This document shows, in pieces, positions 1-11,359 of a stretch of 64,000 bases of DNA. Within the stretch, counting starts at the first letter, position 1; every line of letters starts with the position of its first letter. The notes under the pieces were generated by a model that saw only the letters and a list, made by a program, of their open reading frames with translations, was not told where the DNA came from and did no database searches. The translations under genes and the position numbers were made by a program. Source of the DNA: Populus alba. Lineage: Eukaryota; Streptophyta; Magnoliopsida; Malpighiales; Salicaceae. The DNA lies in the NCBI RefSeq assembly GCF_005239225.2, contig NC_133293.1, positions 21,544,333 through 21,608,332 of the forward strand. The letters are read 5' to 3'.

Positions 1-272
1 TCAATGTCATTTGAGTGCTCCCTTGTTTCTTTTTCGGTGTGTTAATTTCCTCAACAGTAAAAAGCAAAAAACAATTCTTAAGAAAAGAAAGGACCAGTAG
101 CAGCCGCCACGCAGGTGGGGAAACCAACTGCCTCCATGTAAAAAACCCCACCTAAAAATCCCTCTCAGAACCTGACACGTATCACATCAAGTAGGTCTCA
201 CCTTGTCTTAAAAATGGTGGAGGCCATGTCACCTCCTCGAATAAAATGATTCAATTTAGTGGCAGCCAACCC

Positions 273-356
273 TCTCAACCTTTCCCTGTCCCCTCGCAAG
301 TTCTGGACTCTCTCTCTCTCTCAACCTTTCCCTGTCCCCTCGCAAGTTTTGGACTC

Positions 357-387
<31 letters not shown>

Positions 388-390
388 CCC
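273..390. repeat. CT microsatellite with a 46-bp tandem duplication
   Basis: A unit reading TCTCAACCTTTCCCTGTCCC and onward to GGACTCTCT occurs twice with a period of 46 bp (first copy from about 273, second from about 319). It is followed by a long CT/CCCT run. The two copies differ by about one base, so the duplication is recent or homogenised by slippage. Confidence 0.8.
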
Positions 391-844
391 CTTAGAATTA
401 TCCTCTGCAATCTCTGCGAAATAAAGGACGTGATGATATTTTGGCACTGGTTGGATTTGGGGATTGGAACTCGTATTTCAAGCAAAGTTCATGACAGTGA
501 TGGGACTTTTGGGGGTCTTTTTATACTTCCCTGTGAATAATATAATATATTTGCATCATTGCCACCCGTAGAAATTCCACAATTCTATAATCTGGACCGG
601 TAGCCTCGTAGGCCAATATAGATCATGTTTGTGGTTAAATTATATTTTTTAAAAAAATAAATTTATAAATAACACTTTAATTTGTAAATAAACCATTAAT
701 TTACACATCAATATAGATCATGACTGATATTGCGGTTCAACGACAATTATAAAACTCGTATAACACTTTGTCTGGGTATAAAACGGGAAGGGAACAAGAT
801 GGGAAGTGTGAAAGAAAGAGGAGAGGGAATGCCACAAAAGGTTT

Positions 845-1110
845 TGAAACTTTTAAAAGTGATTGTGATTGTGTTTTTAAAATATTTTTTATTTAAAAAT
901 ATATTAAAACAATATATTTTTTATTTTTTAAAAATTAATTTTAGTATTAGTGTATTAAAATAATCTAAAAATATATAAAAAAATATTAATTTGAAGCAAA
1001 AAAAAAATAAAATTTTTTTAATTTTTTTTAAATATTTTTAAAAGAAAAAAACTAAGAGGGCCATAAAAAATTAAAAGTTGTTTCACGGTTGTAGTTTTTT
1101 AAAAGTATAT
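845..1110. repeat. MITE-like AT-rich repeat (degenerate)
   Basis: AT-rich block with the phrase GTATTAAAATAATCTAAAAA near its middle, followed by TTTGAAGC and a run of A and T. A closely related phrase occurs at about 36870, inside the intron of the first bZIP gene, so this is a dispersed short element. The ends are not sharply defined. Confidence 0.45.
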
Positions 1111-1894
1111 TTTATTTTAAAATATATAAAGATAATGTATTTTTAAAAAATATTTTTAATAGTAATTATTTTCAAGTTTAAAACACAATTTTAAATGCAT
1201 AGTCATTCTTTCATTAATTATTGGAAACAGTAAGAAATTAAGAGGAAAAGATTCTCAAAAATAAAATTAAACATCTCTAGTTTAGAAAAAGAATTGTTTT
1301 TATCAACGATGAAATCTTAAATTAATAAGTCAAGTAAATATATTTTTTTCGTATCTTCTCAAACGTAGCGTAAATATGTGGTCGATATGCTTCCATGACA
1401 TGACAATCAAGCAGCAACTTGTACATTACTATATCATGGTGGCTAATGACTATCACATGCACCTTGCTCTAATTGATTTTTTTTAAAAAAATTTATAATT
1501 CAAGATTCATTTTATTCCCCCATGAAATATTTTGTTGTTATGATCACATAAAATAATTAAAAAATAAAAATACATTCCACAAACTCTTAAAATGAAAGAG
1601 GAATGATTATTAATTCTTTTCCATTTTAAGAAAATGAAGTGACTTGTAATTGATTTTTTCCTTCTTTTTGGTAGTTCTAGATCATATTGTGATAGCGTAT
1701 AGTGTGATCATAGCACGATAAATCATTTAAAAAAATATTATTCTACTTACGAGTTGGAGTAAGAGATTTTTGTTTTTAAAAAAACACCCCATGAAGTAAC
1801 TCTTGTACCATAAAGCGGATAATATACCTACAACAATGTTGGCCAAAAAATTATATGCTTGAAAGAAACACAAAAATATCAAAAGCTTACTAAA

Positions 1895-2073
1895 CCCTGT
1901 TTGTTTTTAGGTTTTAAAAGCGTTTTTAAAAAAATTTAAAATTTTTTTATTTTTTTATTTTTGCTTTAGATTAATATTTTTTTTGTATTTTTTAATCATT
2001 TCGATGCATTAATTTCAAAAATATATTTTTTTAAAATGTTATTTAATATATTTTTAAATGACTTTCAAACAGG
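1895..2073. mobile_element. MITE-like element with short terminal inverted repeats
   Basis: The element begins with CCCTGTTTG and ends with CAAACAGG, giving an 8-bp inverted terminus over about 180 bp of very AT-rich, partly palindromic sequence. It contains the reverse complement of the AATTAATGCAT/TTTGAAAT type phrase shared with other elements in the window. A target-site duplication could not be assigned with certainty. Confidence 0.55.
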
Positions 2074-3615
2074 CCTTTAAAGCAATCAAACTTGGTTCAA
2101 TAAATTCCATGGAGGGGTCTCTGCCAATATATAACACCAAACTATTACTTGATACTTCGTTTTAGTGGTAATAAGGTGTTTTTTTATTAATACTTTTTTT
2201 ATATGTTTTTATATTGTTTGATATATTAATATTAAAAACAAAATTTTGAAATTAATTGTTACCACGTAACATTCAGGCCATAAGAGATCACGATTAATTC
2301 AGGGTTTCTAGAAATGACACCTTATACTGAAAGTTCCGTATCCTTTCTTGGCGTGGCAGCGCCATACTAACAGGCAAGAGTCGCCTTCATGCTTTTGATA
2401 AGAGTTGACTTTTTTTTGTAACGGTAGTTGATCGTTCGGCTAGCGCCATAAAACAAATATTTTCCACAGCAATACGGGAAAAATAAATAAATAAAATTAG
2501 CGATAAACCCTCTGAAAATTATTTCATATGTGCTGGGATGGGAAGCCACAATCTGCTTCATAGGATTTGGCTTTTATTTTTTTAAAATAATTTATGGGTG
2601 TAATATAATAATAGCCTTTTTTTTTGTTTAATATAATGATAGTTTTTATTTTTTATGGGTGTAATATAATAAAAGCGTTTAAATTAGGAGAACATTTTCC
2701 TTTGAGCCACGGGATAACTTTTTTTTTTCTTTCTTTCTTGGACTCCAATAAGCCCATAAGCCCTAAAGAATGTCTTTGGGCTAGTTTTTTCTTTTTACAT
2801 ATTATTGAATCTAACTGGTCTAATAAATTAATTCAGACTCCATTAATCTAGGACGTAGCTTAAATTGCTTAAATTAAATTTCAAATTAAATTGAATGGAA
2901 AAAAATTCAATTGACCAATAATATAGTTAAAATCCAATATATTTTTTTTCAAAAACAATGTGATTTTTTTTAAAAAAATTATAAAACAACACTGTTTTTT
3001 AATCCATCAGGTTAACCTATTTAATGGTTTTAGCCTCAGACAAATTTAATAACTTGCTGTATCTACTATCAGCCAGCATCTAGCCTTTTATTATTATTAT
3101 TATTACTATTATTATGTTTTTTAAAGGGTCATGGAATTAATTTTGCTTGTCAGATTATGCCTGGATTTTGGTTTGAAAAGTTGAACTTTGAAATGGGATA
3201 GGAGAACACTCTATTGCTCAAAAAAATTAGTTTAAGTGTCTTGGAATGGAATGCTTCAAACCTTTTTATACTAGTTGACTTTTCTTTAATTATTCGTTGA
3301 TACAATCAAGTTGGTGATTAATAAAGGTAAATCACCTTTAAAATGTTTGGATTATTATTTAAAACTATTTTTTTTTTTTTTTTAAATGTAGACCATGGTT
3401 CTATGATGTTTGAGCAATAGCACCGAGGAGAGAAAGAAGTGCTGTCATTGCATTATACAGGCTAGTATATGGCAACAACCACACCAGAAAGCATTACGAC
3501 CACAGCTTGCCATGCTTCGACATGGGAAGCACTCCCAACATTTTCAAATTTGCAAAAATTCTTTGTTTTCCCCTTGTGCTTGCACGTACAGAGATGCTAC
3601 CTCCTTTTGGTAACA

Positions 3616-3622
3616 TATAAAA
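3616..3622 (+). promoter_or_regulatory. TATA box of the first pectin methylesterase gene
   Basis: TATAAAA lies 69 bases before the chosen ATG at 3691. That places a start site at about 3645-3650 and gives a short 5' leader containing CAACA repeats, which is typical of plant leaders. Confidence 0.6.
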
Positions 3623-3690
3623 GCCTCTCCCACCCACCATTATTCCTTGCATCATAAACAACACAACAGCAACAACAAAGAGTGCTCAGC

Positions 3691-5520
3691 ATGTCTTCTC
3701 TCAAATCCTATGGCAAACTCGACGAGGCTGAGCAAGCACGGCTCGTGGCTCGTCGACGAACCCGGAAAAGAATCACCATCATAAGCCTTTCTTCAATACT
3801 TCTTGTTGCCATTGTTGTTGCTGCTGTGGTGGGGACTCGTGCTTCTAGTGGAAACTCACAGAAGGGTGGACCTGATAAGTCACTCTCTACATCAGTGAAA
3901 GCTGTTTGTGATGTCACATTGTACAAGGATTCTTGTTACAATAGCCTTGCTCCCGTGGCTAAACCAGACCAGATTCAACCCGAGGAGCTTTTCAAATTGG
4001 CAATCCAAGTGGCCAAGAATGAATTATCGAAAGCTTCTCAGCATTTCTCCAAGGATGGAGGGGTGCTTTACAATGGTGTCAAGGATAATATGACAATTAC
4101 AGCCTTGGAAAATTGCCAAGAACTTTTGAGTTTGGCATTGGACCATCTTGATAACTCATTGGAAGCGGGTAATGGTGTCAATGTGATTGATGTTGTGGAT
4201 GATCTAAGAAGTTGGCTAAGTACTTCAGGTACTTGCTATCAAACCTGCATTGATGGCCTTTCGGAGACAAAATTAGAGGCCACTGCTCATGATTATCTCA
4301 AGAGTTCAAGTGAATTGACTAGCAATAGCTTGGCAATTATCACTTGGATTTCCAAGGTTGCAAGCTCAGTGAACATCCATAGGCGCTTAATGAATTACGA
4401 AGACCAAGAGATGCCAAAGTGGCTGCATCCAGAAGATCGTAAACTACTTCAAAGTTCAGATTTGAAGAAGAAGGCTGATGTTGTTGTGGCTAAAGACGGG
4501 TCTGGAAAGTACAAAAGAATCAGCGATGCCCTAAAAAATGTTCCTGAAAAGAGCAAGAAGAGGTATGTGATCTACGTGAAGAAAGGAATTTATTTCGAAA
4601 ATGTTCGTGTCGAGAAGAAGCAATGGAATGTCATGATGATTGGTGATGGAATGAAGGCAACAATTGTTTCAGCAAGCCTGAACGTTGTCGATGGAACTCC
4701 TACATTCTCAACTGCAACATTTGGTAAGTTCAGGACCAATCCTCCGCTATGGTTGCATGCTAACCGAAGTTTAGCTACGGGGATAGAGGTTAGAAACTTA
4801 GAATTAGCTAAATGGCTGACACTCATTTTCCTTTTTCTTGCAGCTGTGTTTGGGAAGGGATTCATTGCTAGAGATATGGGGTTCCGTAACACAGCTGGTG
4901 CAATCAAGCATCAGGCAGTTGCCTTGATGTCAAATGCTGATATGTCGGCCTTTTACAGATGCAGCATGGATGCTTTTCAGGACACTCTCTACGCACATGC
5001 CAATCGGCAATTCTACCGCGAATGCGACATTTATGGAACAGTTGATTTCATCTTCGGAAATTCAGCTGTTGTCATCCAAAACAGCAACATACGACCCAGG
5101 AAACCCATGCAAGGCCAACAGAACACCATCACTGCACAAGGCAAGATTGACCCTAATCAAAATACTGGAATTTCAATTCAGAACTGTGCCGTTTTGCCTT
5201 TTGGCGACTTGAGCTCTGTCAAAACTTTCCTTGGCCGCCCTTGGAAGAATTACTCAACAACTGTATTCATGCGTTCTATGATGGGGAGCTTGATCGACCC
5301 TGCTGGATGGTTGCCATGGACAGGAAATACAGCACCTCCTACCATTTTCTATTCTGAGTTTGAGAATTTCGGGCCTGGTGCTTCAACAAAGAACAGAGTT
5401 AAATGGAAGGGCTTGAAAACCATCACCAATAAACAAGCCAGTAAATTTACAGTGAAGGCATTCATACAGGGAGAAGGGTGGCTCGCAGGCACTGGTATCA
5501 GCTACAAACCTGGTCTCTGA
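3691..5520 (+). CDS. Pectin methylesterase with N-terminal PMEI domain (type I pectinesterase)
   Basis: Demethylates homogalacturonan in the cell wall, releasing methanol. Two exons, 3691-4723 and 4844-5520, give 569 residues. The 120-bp intron (GTAAGT...TGCAG) is a multiple of three and has no stop, so the unspliced frame also reads through and adds 40 foreign residues. Residues 28-48 form a signal anchor. The PMEI domain covers about 65-225, with its cysteines C73, C82, C142 and C182. Two basic processing sites follow, RRLM at 231 and RKLL at 250. The catalytic domain (about 263-569) keeps the PME residues Q368, Q390, D391, D412, R476 and W478 in the motifs QAVAL, QDTLY, DFIFG and LGRPW. 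ATG at 3691 is preferred; the upstream GTG at 3682 is not a normal plant start. The next gene is a convergent paralog. Group assignment is from the family; the exact substrate pattern is unknown. Confidence 0.95.
   Translation: MSSLKSYGKLDEAEQARLVARRRTRKRITIISLSSILLVAIVVAAVVGTRASSGNSQKGGPDKSLSTSVKAVCDVTLYKDSCYNSLAPVAKPDQIQPEELFKLAIQVAKNELSKASQHFSKDGGVLYNGVKDNMTITALENCQELLSLALDHLDNSLEAGNGVNVIDVVDDLRSWLSTSGTCYQTCIDGLSETKLEATAHDYLKSSSELTSNSLAIITWISKVASSVNIHRRLMNYEDQEMPKWLHPEDRKLLQSSDLKKKADVVVAKDGSGKYKRISDALKNVPEKSKKRYVIYVKKGIYFENVRVEKKQWNVMMIGDGMKATIVSASLNVVDGTPTFSTATFGKFRTNPPLWLHANRSLATGIEVRNLELAKWLTLIFLFLAAVFGKGFIARDMGFRNTAGAIKHQAVALMSNADMSAFYRCSMDAFQDTLYAHANRQFYRECDIYGTVDFIFGNSAVVIQNSNIRPRKPMQGQQNTITAQGKIDPNQNTGISIQNCAVLPFGDLSSVKTFLGRPWKNYSTTVFMRSMMGSLIDPAGWLPWTGNTAPPTIFYSEFENFGPGASTKNRVKWKGLKTITNKQASKFTVKAFIQGEGWLAGTGISYKPGL
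4724..4843 (+). other. Intron of the first pectin methylesterase, phase-neutral
   Basis: Donor GTAAGT at 4724 and acceptor TTTTCTTGCAG ending at 4843. Removal joins T-F-A-V-F-G-K-G, the usual core of PME proteins, where most family members read TFAVVGKGF. Length is 120 bp and the frame stays open through it. Confidence 0.9.
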
Positions 5521-5839
5521 CTGTGATACATTTTGCAGAGAACGTTTCCTTTTTTGTGTTCCTTCCTTGTTTTTGTTTCCTTGATGTTGTTTTCCTACAC
5601 CAGTTTATTTTATCCTTTTCACATTATACGTTGATTCATTGAAACTTGAGTTTGGAACAAGACTAGAGTCTCCAACGATGAAATTTCTTGGCAAGATAAG
5701 TTGCTGCTAAATACCTTGTATTTTTATTAATTTGATCATAAAATCCTTACAATCTGTCTTATCATTGACTTACAAGAAACCCAGGAGGTGTCAACTAAGA
5801 ATGAATAAAATTGTGAAGCAATAAGGCCCCTATTTATAA
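5521..5839. other. Convergent intergenic spacer between two PME genes
   Basis: About 320 bp holding both 3' untranslated regions. The transcripts of the two genes face each other here, so their ends may overlap. No other gene is seen. Confidence 0.6.
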
Positions 5840-8800
5840 TCAAACTAGTCCTCCAGAGAAGGGTACGTCAGTGGAAGGCAACCAAGTATCCCCCATTGTG
5901 AAATTGTAGACGGTAAAATTCACAGCTTGTGTAGCATTCATCAGATTAAAACCAGGCCATTGCACTCTCCTGCTAGTGTTTGCACCAGGCCCATAATTCT
6001 GAAACTCACCATAGTAAATGGTGTCTAATCCAACAGTTCCGTTCCATTCTAGCCATCCAACCGGCTGAATCAGTTCTCCGATGTACGACTGCATGATTAC
6101 AGTTCTAGAGTACTCCTTCCAAGGTCGCCCCAAAAAGTTCATAGTCAAGTTACTGTCCGTCGAGTTCCTGTCCATAGCCAAATCAGGTGCAGCTTCAATC
6201 GTGCAATTGTGAATGGAGATGCCAGTATTTTGGTTTGGATCAGTACGACCTTGCGCAGTGAAGGCATTCTTCTGGTTAAGCATTGGCTTGCGAGCATATA
6301 AATTGCAGTTCTGAAAAACAGCAGCAGCATTTCCGAAAATGAAATCTACAGTTCCGTATACATCACATTCCCTGTAGAATTGCCTCAAGGAATGCACATA
6401 AAGAGTATCCTGATAGGCTTCGAAGCTGCACCGATAAAATGTGGAGAGGTCAGCATTGTTCCTCAGAGCTACTGCTTGGTGCTTCTCAGGACCTGCCGTG
6501 TTCCTGAACGTAATGTCTATTCCAACAAATCGCTCCCCAGAAACAGCTGCAGCATAAAATCGAGACTCGTCAGGATTTTAAACATCCGTAAAAACTCACC
6601 CCTCAGCTATAAACTCAGTGGTCATTAGCTTACCGAAAGTCGAAGAATTAAAGGTTGTCCACCCATCAATGACACTATGGTTTCCCGTTATGACGGTCCG
6701 ATTAATTCCTTCTCCAATCAGCACTATATTCTTCTTATTTTTAGGAACAACAGCATACTCCTCATAAATCCCTTCTCGAACAAATATTACGAAGTAGCCA
6801 TCTTCAGGTTTTGAGTTATTTGGAGCAAAGGCAATGGCATCTCCAATGGTTGTGAAGTTGTCAGTGCCATAAGGGCTAACAATCACCGTATCCTTTACAA
6901 GAATCCCATCGTCCCCCGCATCATCAGAAAGGATGCGTTCTCCCCTGTGGCAATTGCGAGATTCATGGCAGGACGATGTTTTCCTTAAAGCCTGCAAATC
7001 ATGGATTAAGTTTTCTTCATCCAACTTTTTAGTTATAAACTATTGATTGTAATTTATAAACGGGTCTGCCATGCTATAATAACTGTTTAAAGAGTTTCGA
7101 CTTTGAGAAAACTCAAGCACGCAAAGATTTATTAATTACAGACACAAACATGTGACATGACATCCTCTGGCATTGCGTGCTTGTGCTTCTTACTTGTGCT
7201 CTGAAATGACTGACCAAACATGTGAAGGAAACCATTTTCTTCTGCCACCATGCATGGCACACCGACACTACAATTTTTTTTTTTTTTTGCTTACACTCGA
7301 TATTAATTATAACTAATTTATTATTGTTAAAGATAACAATAATACCATAGTTTTTAAATTCAACTTAGATCAAGGATCGCCAAGTCCGTCTATCCAGGTC
7401 GAATTTCATTTCAAACAGTTCCGAACATTGTTCGGCCATGACAAGGTTATGAATTCAATCGAATCAACTCTAGGATTTTCAAAAATTTTTTTTATCTCAA
7501 GCAATCCTGTTTGCTCAAGTTCAGCACCGAGACGCAATGAATTTAGCCCTGAAACTGGTCATCTGACAATGGATAAGACATGCATGACAATATATCCTCT
7601 AGCATTAGATCCCGTCTGCAATATTCATTGCAAATTATTTCTAGAAGGCAGCATCGGATGCCCTCTAGCACCACTTGTGATCTACAGATGTTGGAATAAC
7701 CAGTAGCTGAAAAGGTTTAAAGAAATCAGAAATTCTCTTAACAATGTGTCCAAGTCTATGACATGAGAATTTGTAGTTTTTTACTTTTAGAGGAGGATTC
7801 GAGAGGCCCCAGAGAATATCAACTATTTCAATCGTATTCAATCACTTCAACTGCGAGCTTGGTAGATGAATTGCCAAACTTCAAATAGTCAACTCCACAT
7901 TATACCAACGCATCCCATACCTAGTGGACCCAATTTTTTATTTTAATATAGCAACTTGTGCTAACACAGACAGCTGGAGCAGTCAGCATTGCATGGCCAA
8001 TTTGCTGCGTGTGATTACTGGCTCTAGTTTTCAGATTCGGTATAGTATTTTTTTTTATATATATTATATGATCGAGCATGGTTAAGCCAATAGAATTATT
8101 AAAAATCTGGTTAGAATAATATTTTAAGGAGAACCCTAAGTTCTGGATTATAATAAATTTCTTGATTCAGTACTGTAGTCGTGAAAGAGTGCTGGCCATT
8201 TTCCTAGTTTAGACAAACTTATCTCACCAGATCCACCTAGCCCCACATGAGGATGGGCTGACGTGTTCTTTAACTCAGTTCTATCAAGTCACTCGAGCAA
8301 GCAATGTTTGTTCAGATCTTTAACTCTGTTCTCGAGTGATATTCTTTGAATCAAACTTATGATTTTCCACGGAATTGAGCATATGATTTTCTTCTTTTTT
8401 TTTTTTTTTTCCCTTCCATGGATGAAGAAAATCGAAGCACATTTGGGAATACACGAGGAGGACCTATGATTTTACTCTCTTTCTCTTTCTCTTTTTTTAA
8501 CATAAATTTTCGGATAAACTTCCATATATATCAACTGATCTTACAAATTTTAGAATTAATAATTATATAAACTTGTAATAGTTCTAAGATTTATGAAACT
8601 CGAACTAATAATTTTTAAAAAGTAAATTTAGAATCTGACCTTTAAGCTATACCCCTAGAGTTTTTATAATTTATCTTGAAAATGTGTTTTAAGGTTTTTT
8701 TTTTTTAAATTAACTTCTTTTTAGTGATTTTTTATAATCTTAACACGTTAATATTAAAAACTAAAAAATATATATAAAAAATACATTTTAAAAAATCACT

Positions 8801-9810
8801 ACGCACATGCTCTTTAGGGCCACCTAACCGCAGAGTAGACGTGGACCGTTTCTTGGTCGAGGTGCACATGCGTTGAATCTTCACCTAGGTAAAGGCACTA
8901 GTATTTATAGCCCAGCCTAGAAAGGTGTGAGGCTCCATGGCCGGAGCTAAGTCTTCTTTGTTCCTTTTTTATAATAAATAGCCTAATCTAAGCTTAGCTC
9001 TAATGAGATTTCGTAGACTTGAACCTAACCCATTAAGGCCACTACCCTTGTTTACAATCACTCACATAAATCTACCATAAACAATTGCTAATTAACACGA
9101 GGAAGCATTAAACTTTAGAGGAAAAAACAAAAGTTGAAATCCATGGTACGTACCTTGATAAGAGCCTCGAGCGGTTCACGAACCCCCCTTGTCACGGTTC
9201 CTTGAGGAGACCCTTTTCTCCTCTTGTTCTTCTTCAAATTCTTCTCCAACGAATGCGTGACCAGAGCTAGAGACACACTGTACAACTGAGTAACATTGGA
9301 GAGAGGCACGGACAGAGCACCGGCAATGCTACTCTTGGACTGAACCAGCCCATCATAGCAAGTTTGTTGATTGGTCACTACCCCACTGAGCAGACTCGTG
9401 ACTCTCTCAACCAACACATCACTCATTGACTCGGCTGCTACCAGCTCGCTAGATATGGTCTCAAAGAAGTCCACATTGAGTTCCATGAACTCGTGGCAAT
9501 CCTGCAATGCACCAAACTCCTCACGGGTCATTTTGGAAAGTTGTTTTTCGTGTGTTAAGTGATAGTCGATGACTTTAGACAGTCTTTTTGCTTGTTTAAG
9601 GCATTGTTTGACTGAAAACTTGCTGTACTCGTAAGGGTTGGAAGATGAAGGAAAGGTTGTTAAGATTGAACGACAGAGCTTAGGATAAAGGGTGGATTTG
9701 CATGCATTGGAAGGTGAATATGGCGGTGGTGGAGATTGGGAGGAGACTAACAAAGGTGAAAAGATCGAAAGAAAGGCAAAGAAGAGAATCAAGAATGATG
9801 GGTGTAGCAT
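5840..9810 (-). CDS. Pectin methylesterase with N-terminal PMEI domain, minus strand
   Basis: Three exons on the minus strand, 9810-9154, 6991-6634 and 6546-5840, join in phase to 573 residues. Splice sites are GTACGT/TTGCAG and GTAAGC/CTGCAG. A signal peptide (hydrophobic run ILFFAFLSIFSPLLVSS) is followed by a PMEI domain ending in exon 1. The catalytic domain keeps Q362 (HQAVAL), Q384-D385 (QDTLY), D406 (VDFIFG), R479 and W481 (LGRPW). The usual RRLL processing site between domains is not evident; KNKRRKGS near the end of exon 1 is a possible basic replacement. Intron 1 is 2162 bp and holds a relic SINE; intron 2 is 87 bp. It is a paralog, not a close tandem copy, of the plus-strand PME, which has a different intron number. 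Likely secreted to the wall. Confidence 0.92.
8510..8660 (-). mobile_element. Old tRNA-derived SINE relic, minus strand, in PME intron 1
   Basis: Read on the minus strand, it has a box A-like GGGGTATAGCTTAAAGGTCAG, a box B-like AGTTCGAGTTTCAT and a 3' end (GATCAGTTGATATATATGG then GTTTATCC and ATGTTAAAAAAA). This 3' end aligns position by position with the intact SINE at 16701-16928 (GATTAGTCGAGGTGCGCG, CCGGACACCC, ACGTTAAAA), the differences being mostly C-to-T or G-to-A. That is the pattern left by decay of methylated cytosines. Confidence 0.6.
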
Positions 9811-9877
9811 TTTTTTCTTTTTTTCCTTTTATTTTGTATGGTTTCTTATAATACAACGTGTTTGGATATTTTTGGGC

Positions 9878-9885
9878 TTTATATA
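9878..9885 (-). promoter_or_regulatory. TATA box of the minus-strand PME gene
   Basis: TATATAAA on the minus strand lies about 70 bases before the ATG at 9810, the same spacing as in the neighbouring PME gene. Confidence 0.6.
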
Positions 9886-10840
9886 GAGAAGGAAAGCGCG
9901 TAATAATTATTGGAGGTATGGGAAGGGATGTGTCGGCTTGTGAAGTTGGTCAAGAAATGTGTTCACTTTGGGTTAGGGAGGTGGAACCTTTCGGCGTTAG
10001 GGTTCGGAACTTACAATAGTCTATTGAAATCTCATAATTAATATTTATAGTTATAGACGTTGTTCACTATCATATTAGGCTGGGTTAGAAATTTTATTTT
10101 TGGTACACAAGATATCTGAATGATTTATAGTGAGATATCCTTAGTTTATCCTTGTATAAATTAATGAGGTATTTCTTTGATCTACCAAACAAATAATTAT
10201 TTGAACTCCCAAACAAGCCCTTAATGATCTGTGGGCTTTTCTCTGACTCTACAGAGAGAGGAATGGAGAGTACACTGATGGCTTTAATGAATCAGGTAAC
10301 TGTAACGCCATCTTTCATACGTACAGGTACTCTCCCCTGCTACCACAACTCATCGTCTCAGGCACCGTTTAGCAACTCGGTAACAAAAAATATTATTTTT
10401 TATGTTTTTGATCAGCACATCACCTTACAAAATGAGAACTCGGCCTTCTTTGAAACTTGACCAAGTTAAATCCAAAACACTGAAAACATAATCTTGCATT
10501 CTATGATTCATAAATTTTTTGTCCCACCTAAACCCATGAATATAAAAACACATGGCTGTCTAGCTGGCTAGCTTGAACACTCCACAGGGGGCTGGTAGAA
10601 AATCAACTAATTAAAACAAAAAAAAAAAAAAGTAGGAAAAAGACTAACAAATTCAACCAATTGCAAACATTTCTCGCTAGCTAGCAAAATCTTGAAGCTT
10701 TCTTGCCCGCTCCCTTCGAAACCATCCCCTTCACTCGAGGCTTGGACCTGGCACGCGAACATGTCTTATAAGTCGATATTATTTCAAGGTTATTCTGAAG
10801 AGGGCACATTAAAAATGTAGCAGTGAAGCTGATAGGATGG
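9886..10840. other. Intergenic region with no gene seen
   Basis: Upstream of the minus-strand PME and downstream of the small peptide gene. It has a poly(A) run at about 10617-10632 and several AGCTAGCTAG repeats. The frame at 10224-10460 has no recognisable features. Confidence 0.5.
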
Positions 10841-11098
10841 TTACTTGTTCTGTGTGGGATTAGGAACGCTAGGAGGTATTCTTCTAAGGCTGGCAGCTAC
10901 TGTCTGTGTTGTGTTTGGCTTGCTTTCTTTTGACTCTGAATTCACAAGAACTTGAGAGCTTGGTGGCTTGGTTGAAGCCGAAGAGGAAGCCGGCAGAACC
11001 CTCGCTTGAGCTAAATTAACCCCGGTTGAAAGAAGCATTACTAGAGCTATTATTGCACAGATAACAGCAGGAAATGATTTGAAGCAGCTAGGTTTCAT
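10841..11098 (-). CDS. Small secreted peptide precursor (IDA-like or CLE-like)
   Basis: An intronless 85-residue protein. The N-terminus is a signal peptide (PAVICAIIALVMLLSTG, likely cleaved near QARV). The middle is a variable Ser/Thr/Lys-rich stretch, and the end is a conserved-looking basic and proline-rich motif, RRIPPSVPNPTQNK. This is the architecture of plant peptide hormone precursors. The tail aligns without gaps to the core of the IDA family (IPPSxPxxxxN), and its PNP also recalls CLE peptides (GPNP), but it matches neither exactly. It has its own TATA box 75 bases upstream. If processed, the active peptide would be the last 12-14 residues, with prolines that could be hydroxylated. 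Family name uncertain; secretion is well supported. Confidence 0.7.
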   Translation of the reverse strand: MKPSCFKSFPAVICAIIALVMLLSTGVNLAQARVLPASSSASTKPPSSQVLVNSESKESKPNTTQTVAASLRRIPPSVPNPTQNK

Positions 11099-11172
11099 TG
11101 CTTTCTTAACTCACAAGATGTCTTCTATGTAGTGAAAGTAGGGCTTGTGCTAGCCAAGATCACTTGTAATGA

Positions 11173-11180
11173 CTTATATA
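11173..11180 (-). promoter_or_regulatory. TATA box of the small peptide gene
   Basis: TATATAAG on the minus strand, 75 bases before the ATG at 11098. Confidence 0.5.
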
Positions 11181-11359
11181 TTGAGAGAAACAGAATACGT
11201 AAGAGAGATTATCTCCATATCTTTGTTTTTGCTTTCGTTCTAGAAAGTTTATCGATCTCTTCTTTAAATTCAAATTCGGTGTGGGAGTCATGTGATGAAT
11301 CTTTGACTATTCTGCTTCCAAGTTCCAAAGCTAAACCTAAACCCTGCAGTTTTGGTTAG

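Larger units (their letters stand above)
1..3600. other. Intergenic region, AT-rich, no gene seen
   Basis: No convincing coding region on either strand. The stretch holds a CT-rich microsatellite near 273-390, two MITE-like AT-rich repeats (about 845-1110 and 1895-2073), a TTA-type microsatellite near 3090-3115 and the promoter of the pectin methylesterase gene at the right end. Open frames at 256-540, 730-963 and 2367-2851 are simple-repeat or AT-rich translations without domain-like features. Confidence 0.6.

Noticed and set aside
4590..4907. 105-codon frame antisense to the PME gene
   Set aside because: A shadow of the real coding strand, as are 3708-3926, 23906-24229, 35979-36345, 47412-47972 and 63410-63760.
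7428..7706. 92-codon plus-strand frame
   Set aside because: It lies inside the long intron of the minus-strand PME gene and has no features beyond chance.
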